Below, piece by piece: positions 26,384 to 34,403 of a stretch of DNA of 64,000 nt; the first letter of the stretch is position 1, and every line of letters begins with the position of its first letter. The stretch comes from Oscillospiraceae bacterium (GTDB lineage: Bacteria > Bacillota > Clostridia > Oscillospirales > Oscillospiraceae): positions 1-64,000 of the forward strand of contig WQXY01000006.1 in the NCBI GenBank assembly GCA_009781515.1, written 5' to 3'. A model generated the notes under the pieces. That model was given only the letters and a program-made list of their open reading frames with translations. It had not been told where the DNA came from and did not search any database. The position numbers and the translations under genes were made by a program.

Positions 26384-27666
26384 GGCTGAGTGTATTTCGT
26401 AAAAACCAAAAAGTGGGATTGCTTGATATTCAAGCAAATGAGCCTTTTTATGGCTTTGCATACGACAGCGAGTATCTTAGCTCACAGGCGGCGATGCCTC
26501 TTTCGGTGTCGCTCCCTCTTGCAGAAGCCCGTTATCCATGTGAACGGGTGCAGCCGTATTTTGAAGGATTATTGCCGGAGGGTGAAGCGAGGGATACTAT
26601 TTCCCGCAGATTGGGACTGCCGCGTACAAGCTCTGTGAAGCTGCTGCAAGCATTAGGACGAGATTGCGCAGGTGATGTCACAATTATAGATGAAAGCGAA
26701 ATCGAGCACTCTGACTATAGTGGATATTTACCGCTTGGTGGAGGTATTGCGGGCATTGCAAAAAACCCGCGTGAGCAAATACCGCAACTGCAAGAAAATA
26801 TGCGGCTTTCACTTGCAGGCGGACAAGAAAAAATCGCCCTTTATCACAAATATGGCGAAACCATTAAAAAAGGTTGGTATATCCCACAGTTCGGAGCTCC
26901 TTCAACTCACATAATAAAACCCGGGCTACTCGAAAATTATTATCCACACATAACATTAAACGAGTTTTTGTGCCTGAGAGCCGCTACGGCGTGTGACATT
27001 CAAACAGCAAATGTCGATATACTCTTTCCCGAAACGCCTATTCTTATTATAGGCAGGTATGACCGCGTAATGAGCGAAAAAGAAGTTAACGGCTTTAGAG
27101 AAGTGACCCGTATTCATCAGGAGGATTTTTGTCAGGCATGTTGTGTCAAGTCGGATTTTAAGTATGAGCATGACGGCGGTTTAGGCTATAAAAAAATTCG
27201 GGAAATGTTGGCAAGATATTCAAAAAATCCTATTGAGGACATTTTAATGCTTGTAAAATGGGGGATTTTTAATTATTTGATTGGAAATTGCGACGCTCAT
27301 GCAAAAAATCTTTCGCTTTTGCATAATGCCGACGGTACTATTTCTCTTGCACCCGCGTATGACTTAATCAGTACAGCTGTTTATGACGGAAGCTTTGGCT
27401 CAAAACTTACCCGGAGCATGGGGATGAAAATTGGTATGCATATAAACATTGACAAGATTAGTGCCGAGGGCTTTAAGATATTTGCAAGGGATGTCAGTAT
27501 ACGTTTCGGGCAGGTAACAGCAATCGGGAGCGAGATAATAAGCAAGCTGCCGGACGCTTTTGAAAGCGCCTCAGCAGCTGCTGAAAAATCAGGGTTTATT
27601 AATGCAGGGGAAATATCTGAGCGTATTTTGCGTAATGCACAACACAGAGTAGCTATACTAACTTAA
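26380..27666 (+). CDS. hipA: HipA-family serine/threonine kinase toxin
   Basis: 428 residues, close to the 440 of E. coli HipA. The N-terminal part contains FEGLLPEGEARD. The kinase part contains SLAGGQEKIAL, HIIKP with the ATP-site lysine, RYDR, HQEDFCQA, the catalytic NCDAHAKNLSLL and the metal-binding APAYDLIST. All elements for activity are present. The known E. coli enzyme phosphorylates glutamyl-tRNA synthetase and induces dormancy; the target here may differ. It is coupled to hipB by a 4-base overlap. Its last four bases overlap a small gene on the opposite strand. Confidence 0.92.
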   Translation: MRLSVFRKNQKVGLLDIQANEPFYGFAYDSEYLSSQAAMPLSVSLPLAEARYPCERVQPYFEGLLPEGEARDTISRRLGLPRTSSVKLLQALGRDCAGDVTIIDESEIEHSDYSGYLPLGGGIAGIAKNPREQIPQLQENMRLSLAGGQEKIALYHKYGETIKKGWYIPQFGAPSTHIIKPGLLENYYPHITLNEFLCLRAATACDIQTANVDILFPETPILIIGRYDRVMSEKEVNGFREVTRIHQEDFCQACCVKSDFKYEHDGGLGYKKIREMLARYSKNPIEDILMLVKWGIFNYLIGNCDAHAKNLSLLHNADGTISLAPAYDLISTAVYDGSFGSKLTRSMGMKIGMHINIDKISAEGFKIFARDVSIRFGQVTAIGSEIISKLPDAFESASAAAEKSGFINAGEISERILRNAQHRVAILT

Positions 27667-27776
27667 CCCATGACGATTATCCATACTGCGACGGCAACAA
27701 ATATTGCGGCAAGGGTCAGGAGGCATATTGGTAAAATGTGCTTTCTTTTTAGTGTTTTTCTTTGTTGAACAATCAT
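27663..27776 (-). CDS. 37-residue single-pass membrane protein
   Basis: ATG 27776 follows a near-perfect ribosome site, AAGGGAGGT (27784-27792 on the plus strand), by seven bases. A consensus-type promoter lies further upstream. The product starts with a basic segment (MIVQQRKTLKRKH) and continues as one hydrophobic helix ending in WIIVMG, so it is predicted to be an N-in membrane peptide. Its stop overlaps the end of hipA, tail to tail. I do not recognise a family. Type I toxin, regulator or membrane-protein partner are all open; the promoter plus SD makes it a likely real gene. Confidence 0.6.
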   Translation of the reverse strand: MIVQQRKTLKRKHILPICLLTLAAIFVAVAVWIIVMG

Positions 27777-27802
27777 GAAAATTACCTCCCTTAAATATAC
27801 AA

Positions 27803-27831
27803 ATAATAGCACAAAAACGTTGAAATATCAA
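27803..27831 (-). promoter_or_regulatory. Promoter of the 37-residue membrane protein
   Basis: On the minus strand: TTGATA (27826-27831), 17-base spacer, TATTAT (27803-27808). The start codon is 26 bases beyond the -10 box. Confidence 0.7.
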
Positions 27832-27899
27832 GGAAAAATAAACATGCTGTAATGTGTAAACATGCACTAATTTTCATCATTTAATGCATAAAATATGAA

Positions 27900-27933
27900 A
27901 AGGAGCTGTTGCACTATTTTGCAACAGCTCCTT
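27900..27933 (-). terminator. Terminator hairpin downstream of the AbrB-type gene
   Basis: A 14-bp perfect stem, AAGGAGCTGTTGCA (27900-27913) with its complement at 27920-27933, and a 6-base loop. On the minus strand it is followed by TTTCATATTT. It lies 21 bases after the stop of the AbrB-type gene. Confidence 0.8.
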
Positions 27934-27954
27934 ATTTCAAATGCTAATTTTGTG

Positions 27955-28404
27955 TTATATCTTTGAGCCTATGGAGCGGATGTCGTCGAGCAGTGTGCTA
28001 AGGTCAAGGTTGCTTACTGATGCTGCCGCAGGACGCTGGGGCTCCTCATCCATGGGTGGGATATATCGGCGCTCGGGAGCGGGGGCGGGCGCTGCCGGTG
28101 CTGCCAAAGGCGGGGGTTCTGCTGCGGCGGCGGGTGCAGGGGCTGCCTGTGCTGCTGCGCTTGCCGCGGCTTTTTTCGGTGCTTCCGGTGCGGGTGCTGC
28201 TTCGGCTGCTGCAGCGTACTCTGCGACGTCGCCTTGGAACGTGTCGGGGTTGACCATCATTACGCCTTCCGGTCTATTGATAAACAGCAGCTTGTCGCCC
28301 TCGTTTATTCCAAGCCTGCGTCTTATTGATATCGGAATTGTGATTTGCCCTTTACTTGTTACTTTAGCCATTTCCATCATGGTAGTTAAATGCCTCCCTT
28401 GCAT
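27955..28404 (-). CDS. AbrB/SpoVT-type transcriptional regulator with an Ala/Pro-rich linker
   Basis: 149 residues from ATG 28404, nine bases after AAGGA. ATG 28380 and 28371 are alternatives, and GGGAGG lies 12 bases before the former. The swapped-hairpin DNA-binding domain is MAKVTSKGQITIPISIRR and LGINEGDKLLFI. Then comes a linker of about 65 residues made almost only of Ala, Pro and Glu, followed by a short conserved-looking tail, SNLDLSTLLDDIRSIG. AbrB domains bind DNA as dimers and often regulate transition-state genes. The tail may be an interaction motif. It diverges from the AmmeMemoRadiSam operon and could control it. Confidence 0.85.
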   Translation of the reverse strand: MQGRHLTTMMEMAKVTSKGQITIPISIRRRLGINEGDKLLFINRPEGVMMVNPDTFQGDVAEYAAAAEAAPAPEAPKKAAASAAAQAAPAPAAAAEPPPLAAPAAPAPAPERRYIPPMDEEPQRPAAASVSNLDLSTLLDDIRSIGSKI

Positions 28405-28472
28405 TATTTACTTTCCTTACTTATTGTTATATAATATTATACGATTATTATTATATTGTCAAGGAGGAAATT

Positions 28473-29858
28473 ATGTCTGTTATTAAAGCATATACGCTGC
28501 CGCACCCGCCACTTGCTGTTCCGGAGGTAGGAAAAGGTAAGGAAACGGATATACCTGCAACTATTGCCGCTTTTAATGAGGTAGGTAAGGAGATTGCAGA
28601 AATAAAGCCCGATACAATTATATATATAACACCACACTGCACTGTATACGCTGATTATTTCCATATTTCACCGGGAAAGACGGCAAACGGCGACTTTGGC
28701 CGCTTCGGAGCAGCCGATGTGAAGCTGAGCACCGAGTATGATGAGGAGCTTGCTCTTGAAATAGAGTATGTTGCACAGCAAAGTGATATTCCTGCGGGTA
28801 TGTTAGGTGAAAGAGATAAAAACCTTGACCATGGCACGACGGTACCCATGTGGTATATAAATAAGTTTTATACAGACTATAAATCGGTAAGGATATCGCA
28901 GTCCGGCATGTCTCCCTCTGAGCATTACCTACTCGGACAAATCCTTACCAAAGCCGCAGATAACTTAAAAAGGAAAGTTGTGGTCATAGCATCATCAGAT
29001 TTGTCACACAGGCTAAAAGACGGCGGAGCTTATGACTTCGCACCCGAAGGAGCTGTGTTTGATGAAGCGGTGACATCGGCTCTTTCAAAGGGTGATTTTC
29101 TTGCTCTTTTCAAAATTCCGGAGCAAGTCAGAGAGGCGGCAGGGGAGTGTGGATATAGCTCACTGATGATATTAGCAGGACTATTCGACTGCCAAAATGT
29201 GGACGCAAAACAACTATCTTATGAGTGTCCTTTTGGTGTCGGATACGCAGTTGCGGCATTTTGTCCCAAAAATACGGAAAAAAGCCGAAATATCTTAGAA
29301 CAATATTTAGAGTTCACGCTGGAGCAGTCAAACAAAAGCCGTAACCTTGAAGATGATTATCAGTTACTTGCCAGACAGTCATTAGAACACGTAATAACGA
29401 CAGGGGAAAAACTGCCTATTCCCAATGACTTGCCGCGCGACATGCTTGATAAGAGGGCAGGTGTGTTTGTATCGCTGCATAAAAACGGCAGACTTCGCGG
29501 GTGCATAGGTACTATAGCTCCAACGACGAAAAATGTCGCTGCAGAGATAATTCAAAACGCAATTTCGGCAGGTTTAACAGATAATCGCTTCAATTGTGTA
29601 CAAAATGACGAACTTCCATACATATCATATAAGGTAGATGTGCTCTCACCGCCTGAGAAGATTAGTGGTCAGCATGAGCTCGATGTGAAGCGCTATGGTG
29701 TCATAGTGACATGCGCAAACAAGCGTGGATTGCTCCTTCCGAACTTAGATGGTGTTGATACTATAGAGGAGCAAATAGACATAGCCAAAAACAAGGCAGG
29801 GATATCAAAAAATGAAGAAATCTCCCTTGAACGCTTCGAGGTAATCAGACATGGTTGA
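28473..29858 (+). CDS. AmmeMemoRadiSam protein: MEMO1-like dioxygenase fold fused to AMMECR1
   Basis: 461 residues, ATG after AAGGAGG. Residues 1-265 are the MEMO/LigB extradiol-dioxygenase-like part: YITPHCTVY, LDHGTTVP, VVIASSDLSHR. Residues about 290-461 are the AMMECR1 part: KRAGVFVSLHKNGRLRGCIGTI and YISYKVDVLSPPE. In bacteria these two domains occur with a radical SAM enzyme, which follows here with an 8-base overlap, and the trio is called AmmeMemoRadiSam. The biochemical role is not established; modification of a cellular component has been suggested. Fusion of the two domains is common in Clostridia. Confidence 0.92.
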   Translation: MSVIKAYTLPHPPLAVPEVGKGKETDIPATIAAFNEVGKEIAEIKPDTIIYITPHCTVYADYFHISPGKTANGDFGRFGAADVKLSTEYDEELALEIEYVAQQSDIPAGMLGERDKNLDHGTTVPMWYINKFYTDYKSVRISQSGMSPSEHYLLGQILTKAADNLKRKVVVIASSDLSHRLKDGGAYDFAPEGAVFDEAVTSALSKGDFLALFKIPEQVREAAGECGYSSLMILAGLFDCQNVDAKQLSYECPFGVGYAVAAFCPKNTEKSRNILEQYLEFTLEQSNKSRNLEDDYQLLARQSLEHVITTGEKLPIPNDLPRDMLDKRAGVFVSLHKNGRLRGCIGTIAPTTKNVAAEIIQNAISAGLTDNRFNCVQNDELPYISYKVDVLSPPEKISGQHELDVKRYGVIVTCANKRGLLLPNLDGVDTIEEQIDIAKNKAGISKNEEISLERFEVIRHG

Positions 29859-30726
29859 CAAAATTCCGGCAAAATACTGGTCAAAAAGCAAAAACAGTAA
29901 GGAAAGTAAGGAAATAGTATGTGAACTATGTCCTCACTACTGTAAAATTGAAAATGGGAGCACAGGGAAGTGCGGGGCACGGTCAAACACAGATGGTGAG
30001 CTTTTTGCATCAAGTTATGGTTTTGTCACATCCATTGCTTTAGACCCTATAGAGAAGAAACCGCTTTATGAGTTTCATAGTGGAGGTAAGATTGTATCAA
30101 TCGGTAGCTTCGGTTGTAATCTGCACTGTCCGTTTTGTCAAAACCACTCCATATCCATGGAGTATGAAAATGTCGGATATGACTATCTGACACCTGCGTT
30201 GATTTGTGACATAGCCGTCAGGTCGATACCCGATGGCAACATAGGAGTGGCGTATACCTACAATGAACCTCTAATAGGTTATGAGCATGTTTTTGACACT
30301 TCTGTACTGGTTAGGCGAACCGATCTGAAGAACGTACTTGTTACAAACGGATATATCAATGAAGCACCATTTTTGGAACTACTTCCATACATTGATGCCA
30401 TGAACATTGATATTAAAGGTGGAACTGACAGAACATATAACATGGTCGGCGGAACATTACGGCATGTCAAAAACATAGTTGAGCTTGCATACAGCTCATG
30501 TCATGTTGAAGTGACCACACTCGTTGTTCCGGGCGAAAATGAAGACGAGATTGAAGACATAGCAAAATGGCTCGCTTCGATCGACCCGAAAATCCCATAT
30601 CACCTCTCACGCTTCTTCCCGCGATTTATGTATAAGGACAAAAAAACGACGCCAATCGAGACGATGTACAAAGCTCGAGACGTCGCTTCACGGTATTTGG
30701 ATAAAATCTATCTTGGGAATGTATAA
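29851..30726 (+). CDS. amrS: AmmeMemoRadiSam system radical SAM enzyme
   Basis: 291 residues. The start lies within the end of the AMMECR1 fusion gene (8-base overlap). An N-terminal cysteine motif, CELCPHYCKIENG with a later KCG, precedes the radical SAM cluster motif GCNLHCPFCQ (CxxxCxxC). Further family features are YTYNEP, VTNGYI and MNIDIKG. It resembles pyruvate-formate-lyase activase-type enzymes and acts in the cytoplasm; the substrate is unknown, but the partner proteins are always encoded nearby. A repeat element follows, with no simple terminator. Confidence 0.92.
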   Translation: MVDKIPAKYWSKSKNSKESKEIVCELCPHYCKIENGSTGKCGARSNTDGELFASSYGFVTSIALDPIEKKPLYEFHSGGKIVSIGSFGCNLHCPFCQNHSISMEYENVGYDYLTPALICDIAVRSIPDGNIGVAYTYNEPLIGYEHVFDTSVLVRRTDLKNVLVTNGYINEAPFLELLPYIDAMNIDIKGGTDRTYNMVGGTLRHVKNIVELAYSSCHVEVTTLVVPGENEDEIEDIAKWLASIDPKIPYHLSRFFPRFMYKDKKTTPIETMYKARDVASRYLDKIYLGNV

Positions 30727-30730
30727 GAAG

Positions 30731-30817
30731 GTCATCGCGAGCGTAGCGTGGCGATCCAGTTGATGTTTGTTATATTGCGAGATTGCCACGTCGCCACAAG
30801 TGGCTCCTCGCAATGAC
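30731..30817. repeat. Inverted-repeat element, copy 2 (87 bp)
   Basis: Begins GTCATCGCGAGCGTAGCG and ends GGCTCCTCGCAATGAC, with inner GGCGATCCAG and GATTGCCACGTCGCC arms. It fills the gap between the radical SAM gene and the convergent ppk gene and may act as a bidirectional terminator. Related to 19333-19452 and 36121-36221. Confidence 0.85.
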
Positions 30818-30826
30818 GCAAAGTAA

Positions 30827-32953
30827 TCATTCCTTACTTCCAAACAGTCTTTTGAGCTTCGAGAATATCGAAGTGCCCGATTTTATCTTTGCGGCATTCT
30901 CAGCTGCCCTTTGAGTAAAAATCTCCTGTGAGTTAATCGGGGCATTTTTGTCAACTGTTTCACGTAAGGAATATTTTCCGTCGCAGCCAAGCTCCCATGC
31001 ATTAGTATCATCCTTAAACATAATATCGAGCATCCACCTGATCGTATTCCTTACTTCGGGGTCGAGGATAGGACAGGCGACTTCGACACGTCTTTGAGTA
31101 TTTCTTGTCATAAGGTCGGCAGAAGAAATGTACATAGTTTCATCTGCTCCTTCGCCAAAACAGAAAATTCGGGTATGCTCAAGAAACTTTCCGACGATGC
31201 TTATAATCTGAATGTTGTCCGTGACGCCGGGAAGTCCGGGGACAAGACAGCAAATTCCGCGTATGTTCATAGAGATTTCGACACCCGTGTCACCCGCTTC
31301 AACGAGCTTTTCAATAATCTCCTTATCGGTAAGGGAATTGCATTTAATGATAATCCTGCCTCGACCGCCGCGAAGAACCTTTTGCCGTTCTTTTTCTATG
31401 GCTTTGAGTACATTGGACTTAAAGCTGTTTGGTGCAACCCAAAGATGTGTGTAATCGCCCTCAAGGTTGTCGGTGAGCATATTGTTGAAAAACGCTGCGG
31501 CATCACGCCCAATGTCTTGATTTGCAGTTATTAGAGACAGGTCGGTATATAGCTTTGCGGTTCTTTCATTATAGTTGCCTGTTGCTATTTGCGTGATATA
31601 GTGAAGCTTTCCTGCTTCCTTGCGTGTGATGAGGCAAACCTTGGAATGGCACTTATAACCGACAAGCCCGTATATGACGCGGCAGCCCGCTTCTTCCAAG
31701 CGGTTTGCCCATTCTATATTGTTGCTTTCATCAAAACGGGCACGCAGCTCCATCAAAACAATGATTTCCTTACCTTTCTCTGCTGCATATATAAGAGACT
31801 CTGCAAGCTTTGACTGTGCGTCTATACGGTAGAGGGTAATCTTTATTGATAAGACAGAGCTGTCTTCGGCAGCCTGCCGTATAAGCGATAGAAATGGTGT
31901 TATGCTCTCAAACGGGTATGATAATAATATATCCTTTACAGATGCTCGTTTAATCATATTTGACATAGCAGATGAAGCAACCGAATGTGCAGGCACATGG
32001 GTCTGCCATACAAGAGGAGTTAATTTGTCCTTATCAAAATAACGTGACATGGAAAAACCGAAACGAAGGTCGGGCGGAGCAGAGCAGGCAAACACCTGTG
32101 CAGACTTTAACGAGAGCTTACTGCACAAAAACTCCAGCATCTCGGAACTGACCGGCCCTACAATCTCAAGGCGGACAGCTGCCATGCGCTGACGCTTTTT
32201 GAGCAGTGCCTTCATATGCTGCCGAAAATCAATGTCCTCGTCAAGCAGCTCCTCTGCCGTGTCGAAATCGGCATTTCGGGTGACGGCAATGATGCATTTT
32301 TCAAGAACGGGATAGTTAGAAAACGCAAGGTCTGCAAAGTGGAGTATCATATCCTCGAGCAGCACAAAGCGGTTCTCGTCAAGGAAAATGAGCCGCTCGG
32401 TATTTTCGGGAACAGCTATCAGAGCAAAGGCGGGTCCTTTTTTCTTTTGCAGTATAGCCGCGACGTGAAGCTGCTTATTGGGTATGTGCGGAAACGGGTG
32501 CTTTGCGTCAATGATAGACGGAGAGAGGATTGGTACTATGCTGTGCGTAAAGTGATTTCGCAGGGTTTTCAGCTCATGTGACGATAAATCCGTCATCTTC
32601 AACAGCTCAACACCGTGATTTTTCAGCTCATCAATTACAGACTTGTAAGCACTGTCAACAAGAGCATAAAGGGGAGTTATGGTACGGTAGATTTCGGAAA
32701 GCTGCTCTTTGGCGGTCATTCCGGTTTTGTTGTCAACGATTTTATTGCCAAGGAGCACAGAGTCGGAAAGTGAGCCGACTCTTATCATAAAAAATTCATC
32801 AAGGTTACTTGTGAAGATAGATATAAACTTGAGCCTTTCGAGCAGGGGCATTTCGGGACGGTTAGCCTCAAGCAAAACACGTTCGTTAAATTTGAGCCAC
32901 GAGAGCTCTCTGTTTTGCATATATGCTGCAGTCTCATAAATTCCTTCTAACAT
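30827..32953 (-). CDS. ppk: Polyphosphate kinase 1
   Basis: 708 residues from ATG 32953; GGAGGG lies 12 bases upstream and an in-frame GTG at 32977 is possible. Makes polyphosphate from ATP, reversibly. N-terminal domain: NRELSWLKFNERVLLEA and FISIFTSNLDEFFMIRVG. Head and catalytic domains: SYPFESITPFLSLI, KITLYR, the active-site YKCHSKVCLI with the phosphorylated His, and HTRIFCFGEG. Length is normal. The C-terminus ends beside the repeat element. Divergent from murI, with its own promoter at 33001-33029. Confidence 0.95.
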   Translation of the reverse strand: MLEGIYETAAYMQNRELSWLKFNERVLLEANRPEMPLLERLKFISIFTSNLDEFFMIRVGSLSDSVLLGNKIVDNKTGMTAKEQLSEIYRTITPLYALVDSAYKSVIDELKNHGVELLKMTDLSSHELKTLRNHFTHSIVPILSPSIIDAKHPFPHIPNKQLHVAAILQKKKGPAFALIAVPENTERLIFLDENRFVLLEDMILHFADLAFSNYPVLEKCIIAVTRNADFDTAEELLDEDIDFRQHMKALLKKRQRMAAVRLEIVGPVSSEMLEFLCSKLSLKSAQVFACSAPPDLRFGFSMSRYFDKDKLTPLVWQTHVPAHSVASSAMSNMIKRASVKDILLSYPFESITPFLSLIRQAAEDSSVLSIKITLYRIDAQSKLAESLIYAAEKGKEIIVLMELRARFDESNNIEWANRLEEAGCRVIYGLVGYKCHSKVCLITRKEAGKLHYITQIATGNYNERTAKLYTDLSLITANQDIGRDAAAFFNNMLTDNLEGDYTHLWVAPNSFKSNVLKAIEKERQKVLRGGRGRIIIKCNSLTDKEIIEKLVEAGDTGVEISMNIRGICCLVPGLPGVTDNIQIISIVGKFLEHTRIFCFGEGADETMYISSADLMTRNTQRRVEVACPILDPEVRNTIRWMLDIMFKDDTNAWELGCDGKYSLRETVDKNAPINSQEIFTQRAAENAAKIKSGTSIFSKLKRLFGSKE

Positions 32954-33000
32954 CTTATTAAATAGCCCTCCCGTCACAGTTTCTTATATATTATGTATAC

Positions 33001-33029
33001 ATTTTATATAATATATATAGTGTAAGCAA
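33001..33029 (-). promoter_or_regulatory. ppk promoter
   Basis: On the minus strand: TTGCTT (33024-33029), 17-base spacer of alternating A/T, TAAAAT (33001-33006). Confidence 0.65.
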
Positions 33030-33068
33030 GGGAATTTGCAAAATATCTGTAAAAAATTAACAATAAGC

Positions 33069-33097
33069 TTGAATATTTCTGTCAAATGACATACTAT
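33069..33097 (+). promoter_or_regulatory. murI operon promoter
   Basis: TTGAAT (33069-33074), 17-base spacer, TACTAT (33092-33097). The murI start is 29 bases beyond the -10 box. Confidence 0.6.
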
Positions 33098-33126
33098 AGG
33101 AAACTAAGATGTGTAAGGACAATGTA

Positions 33127-33945
33127 ATGGATAATCGACCTATCGGGATTTTTGATACAGGGCTTGGTGGGCTTACAATGGTAAAAGCCCTCTGCGGGCT
33201 GCTCCCGGGTGAGGATATTATATATCTCGGTGACACAGGCAGGGTGCCGTACGGCTCTCGTTCAAAGGAAACAATTATTAAATATGCGGGTCAAAATGCC
33301 GCATTTTTGCACGGTTTAGATATTAAAGCTTTGGTGGTTGCCTGTAATACAGTTTGCTCTGTTGCGTTTGACGAGGTAAAAAAGCCGTACTCAATTCCGT
33401 TTTATGAGGTCGTGAAAACCCCGGCTAAGGTTGCGGCTCAAAGCACAAAAAACAATAAAATCGGTGTTATCGGAACAAAAGCGACAATCAACAGCAGAGC
33501 CTACGAGCTTGCAATTCACAGCTGCTCACCCGAAATATCAGTCTTTTCCGTGCCGTGCCCGCTCTTTGTGCCACTCGTTGAGGAAGGCTGGACCGACCCG
33601 GATGATGAAGCGGCGAAGCTCATAGTAAAGCGCTATCTTGAAGGACTCGCCAAGGAAAATATCGACACATTAATTCTCGGCTGCACACATTATCCGCTTT
33701 TGACCGAAACAATTAAAAAAGTAATGGGCGAGAGTGTTAGGCTTGTGGACTCCGCTGCCGAAACAGCAGGATTTATCGCAAGCGACTTAAAAGAAAAAGC
33801 CTTGCTAAAAGGGGACGCAGACAGTCAGCCCAAGGGGTCTGTGCAGTATTATGTTACAGACTGCACAAAGAGTTTTGCGGCTCACGCGTCAAATTTCCTC
33901 AAGTCCGATATATCAAATTTGGTTAAGAAAATAACTGTGGAGTAA
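33127..33945 (+). CDS. murI: Glutamate racemase
   Basis: 272 residues from ATG 33127, about seven bases after AAGGA; the longer in-frame ATG at 33109 would bury that site. Interconverts L- and D-glutamate for peptidoglycan. Motifs: IGIFDTGLGGLTMV, YLGDTGRVPYGSRS, VVACNTVCS with the first catalytic Cys, and LGCTHYPLL with the second. The first cysteine motif usually reads ACNTAS; the change to VCS is minor. It heads a run with DUF1934 and argS (4 and 19 base gaps). Confidence 0.95.
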   Translation: MDNRPIGIFDTGLGGLTMVKALCGLLPGEDIIYLGDTGRVPYGSRSKETIIKYAGQNAAFLHGLDIKALVVACNTVCSVAFDEVKKPYSIPFYEVVKTPAKVAAQSTKNNKIGVIGTKATINSRAYELAIHSCSPEISVFSVPCPLFVPLVEEGWTDPDDEAAKLIVKRYLEGLAKENIDTLILGCTHYPLLTETIKKVMGESVRLVDSAAETAGFIASDLKEKALLKGDADSQPKGSVQYYVTDCTKSFAAHASNFLKSDISNLVKKITVE

Positions 33946-33949
33946 GAAA

Positions 33950-34384
33950 ATGGAAGAAATGAAAAAAGTCTTAATCTCAATAAAGGGTCTGCCTGTTTTT
34001 GCAGAAAGCGACGACGAGGCTTTTGAGCTTATGACCGAGGGTGAATACAAGCAAACAGACGATATTTCAACGTTTAGTTATATTGAAAATCCCTTTACCG
34101 GACAAGACGGGCTGCTCACGACATTTGCCGTAGAGCCCGACCGCATCGTGCTCAGCCGCGGCGATGAAATGAGCTCGGATATGATTTTTTCCGAAAAGCA
34201 AAAGCATCATTTCCTCTACAACACCCCGTTCGGCTCAGTGATGATGGGCATTGATACGCACAGCATCAAAAAGAACATGGAAAATGACAGCGGGAACATC
34301 GAAATCCGTTATGACATTGAAGTCGATAATGTTGCCGTCAGCCGTAATCTTTTTAAGATTAACATCAAAAGTTTGCCACAGTAA
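33950..34384 (+). CDS. DUF1934 (YwiB-like) beta-barrel protein
   Basis: 144 residues. The family is a small calycin-like barrel of unknown function found immediately before argS in many Firmicutes, as in Bacillus subtilis ywiB-argS. Here argS also follows, 19 bases later. Recognisable elements: the TEGEYKQTDDISTFSY segment, GLLTTF, VLSRGDEMSSDMIF and FGSVMMGIDTHSI. Likely cytoplasmic; no signal peptide. A lipid or metabolite ligand is possible by fold, but none is known to me. Confidence 0.85.
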   Translation: MEEMKKVLISIKGLPVFAESDDEAFELMTEGEYKQTDDISTFSYIENPFTGQDGLLTTFAVEPDRIVLSRGDEMSSDMIFSEKQKHHFLYNTPFGSVMMGIDTHSIKKNMENDSGNIEIRYDIEVDNVAVSRNLFKINIKSLPQ

Positions 34385-34403
34385 GCGTGAAAACAGGAGC
34401 CTT

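Noticed and set aside
27941-28486. 181-codon Ala/Gly/Ser-rich frame opposite the AbrB-type gene
   Set aside because: Antisense of the Ala/Pro linker; no start signals, and it runs through the divergent promoter region.
34251-34403. Extended start of ArgS inside the DUF1934 gene
   Set aside because: The extra 51 residues do not resemble ArgS and overlap a conserved gene in another frame; ATG 34404 has CAGGAG upstream.
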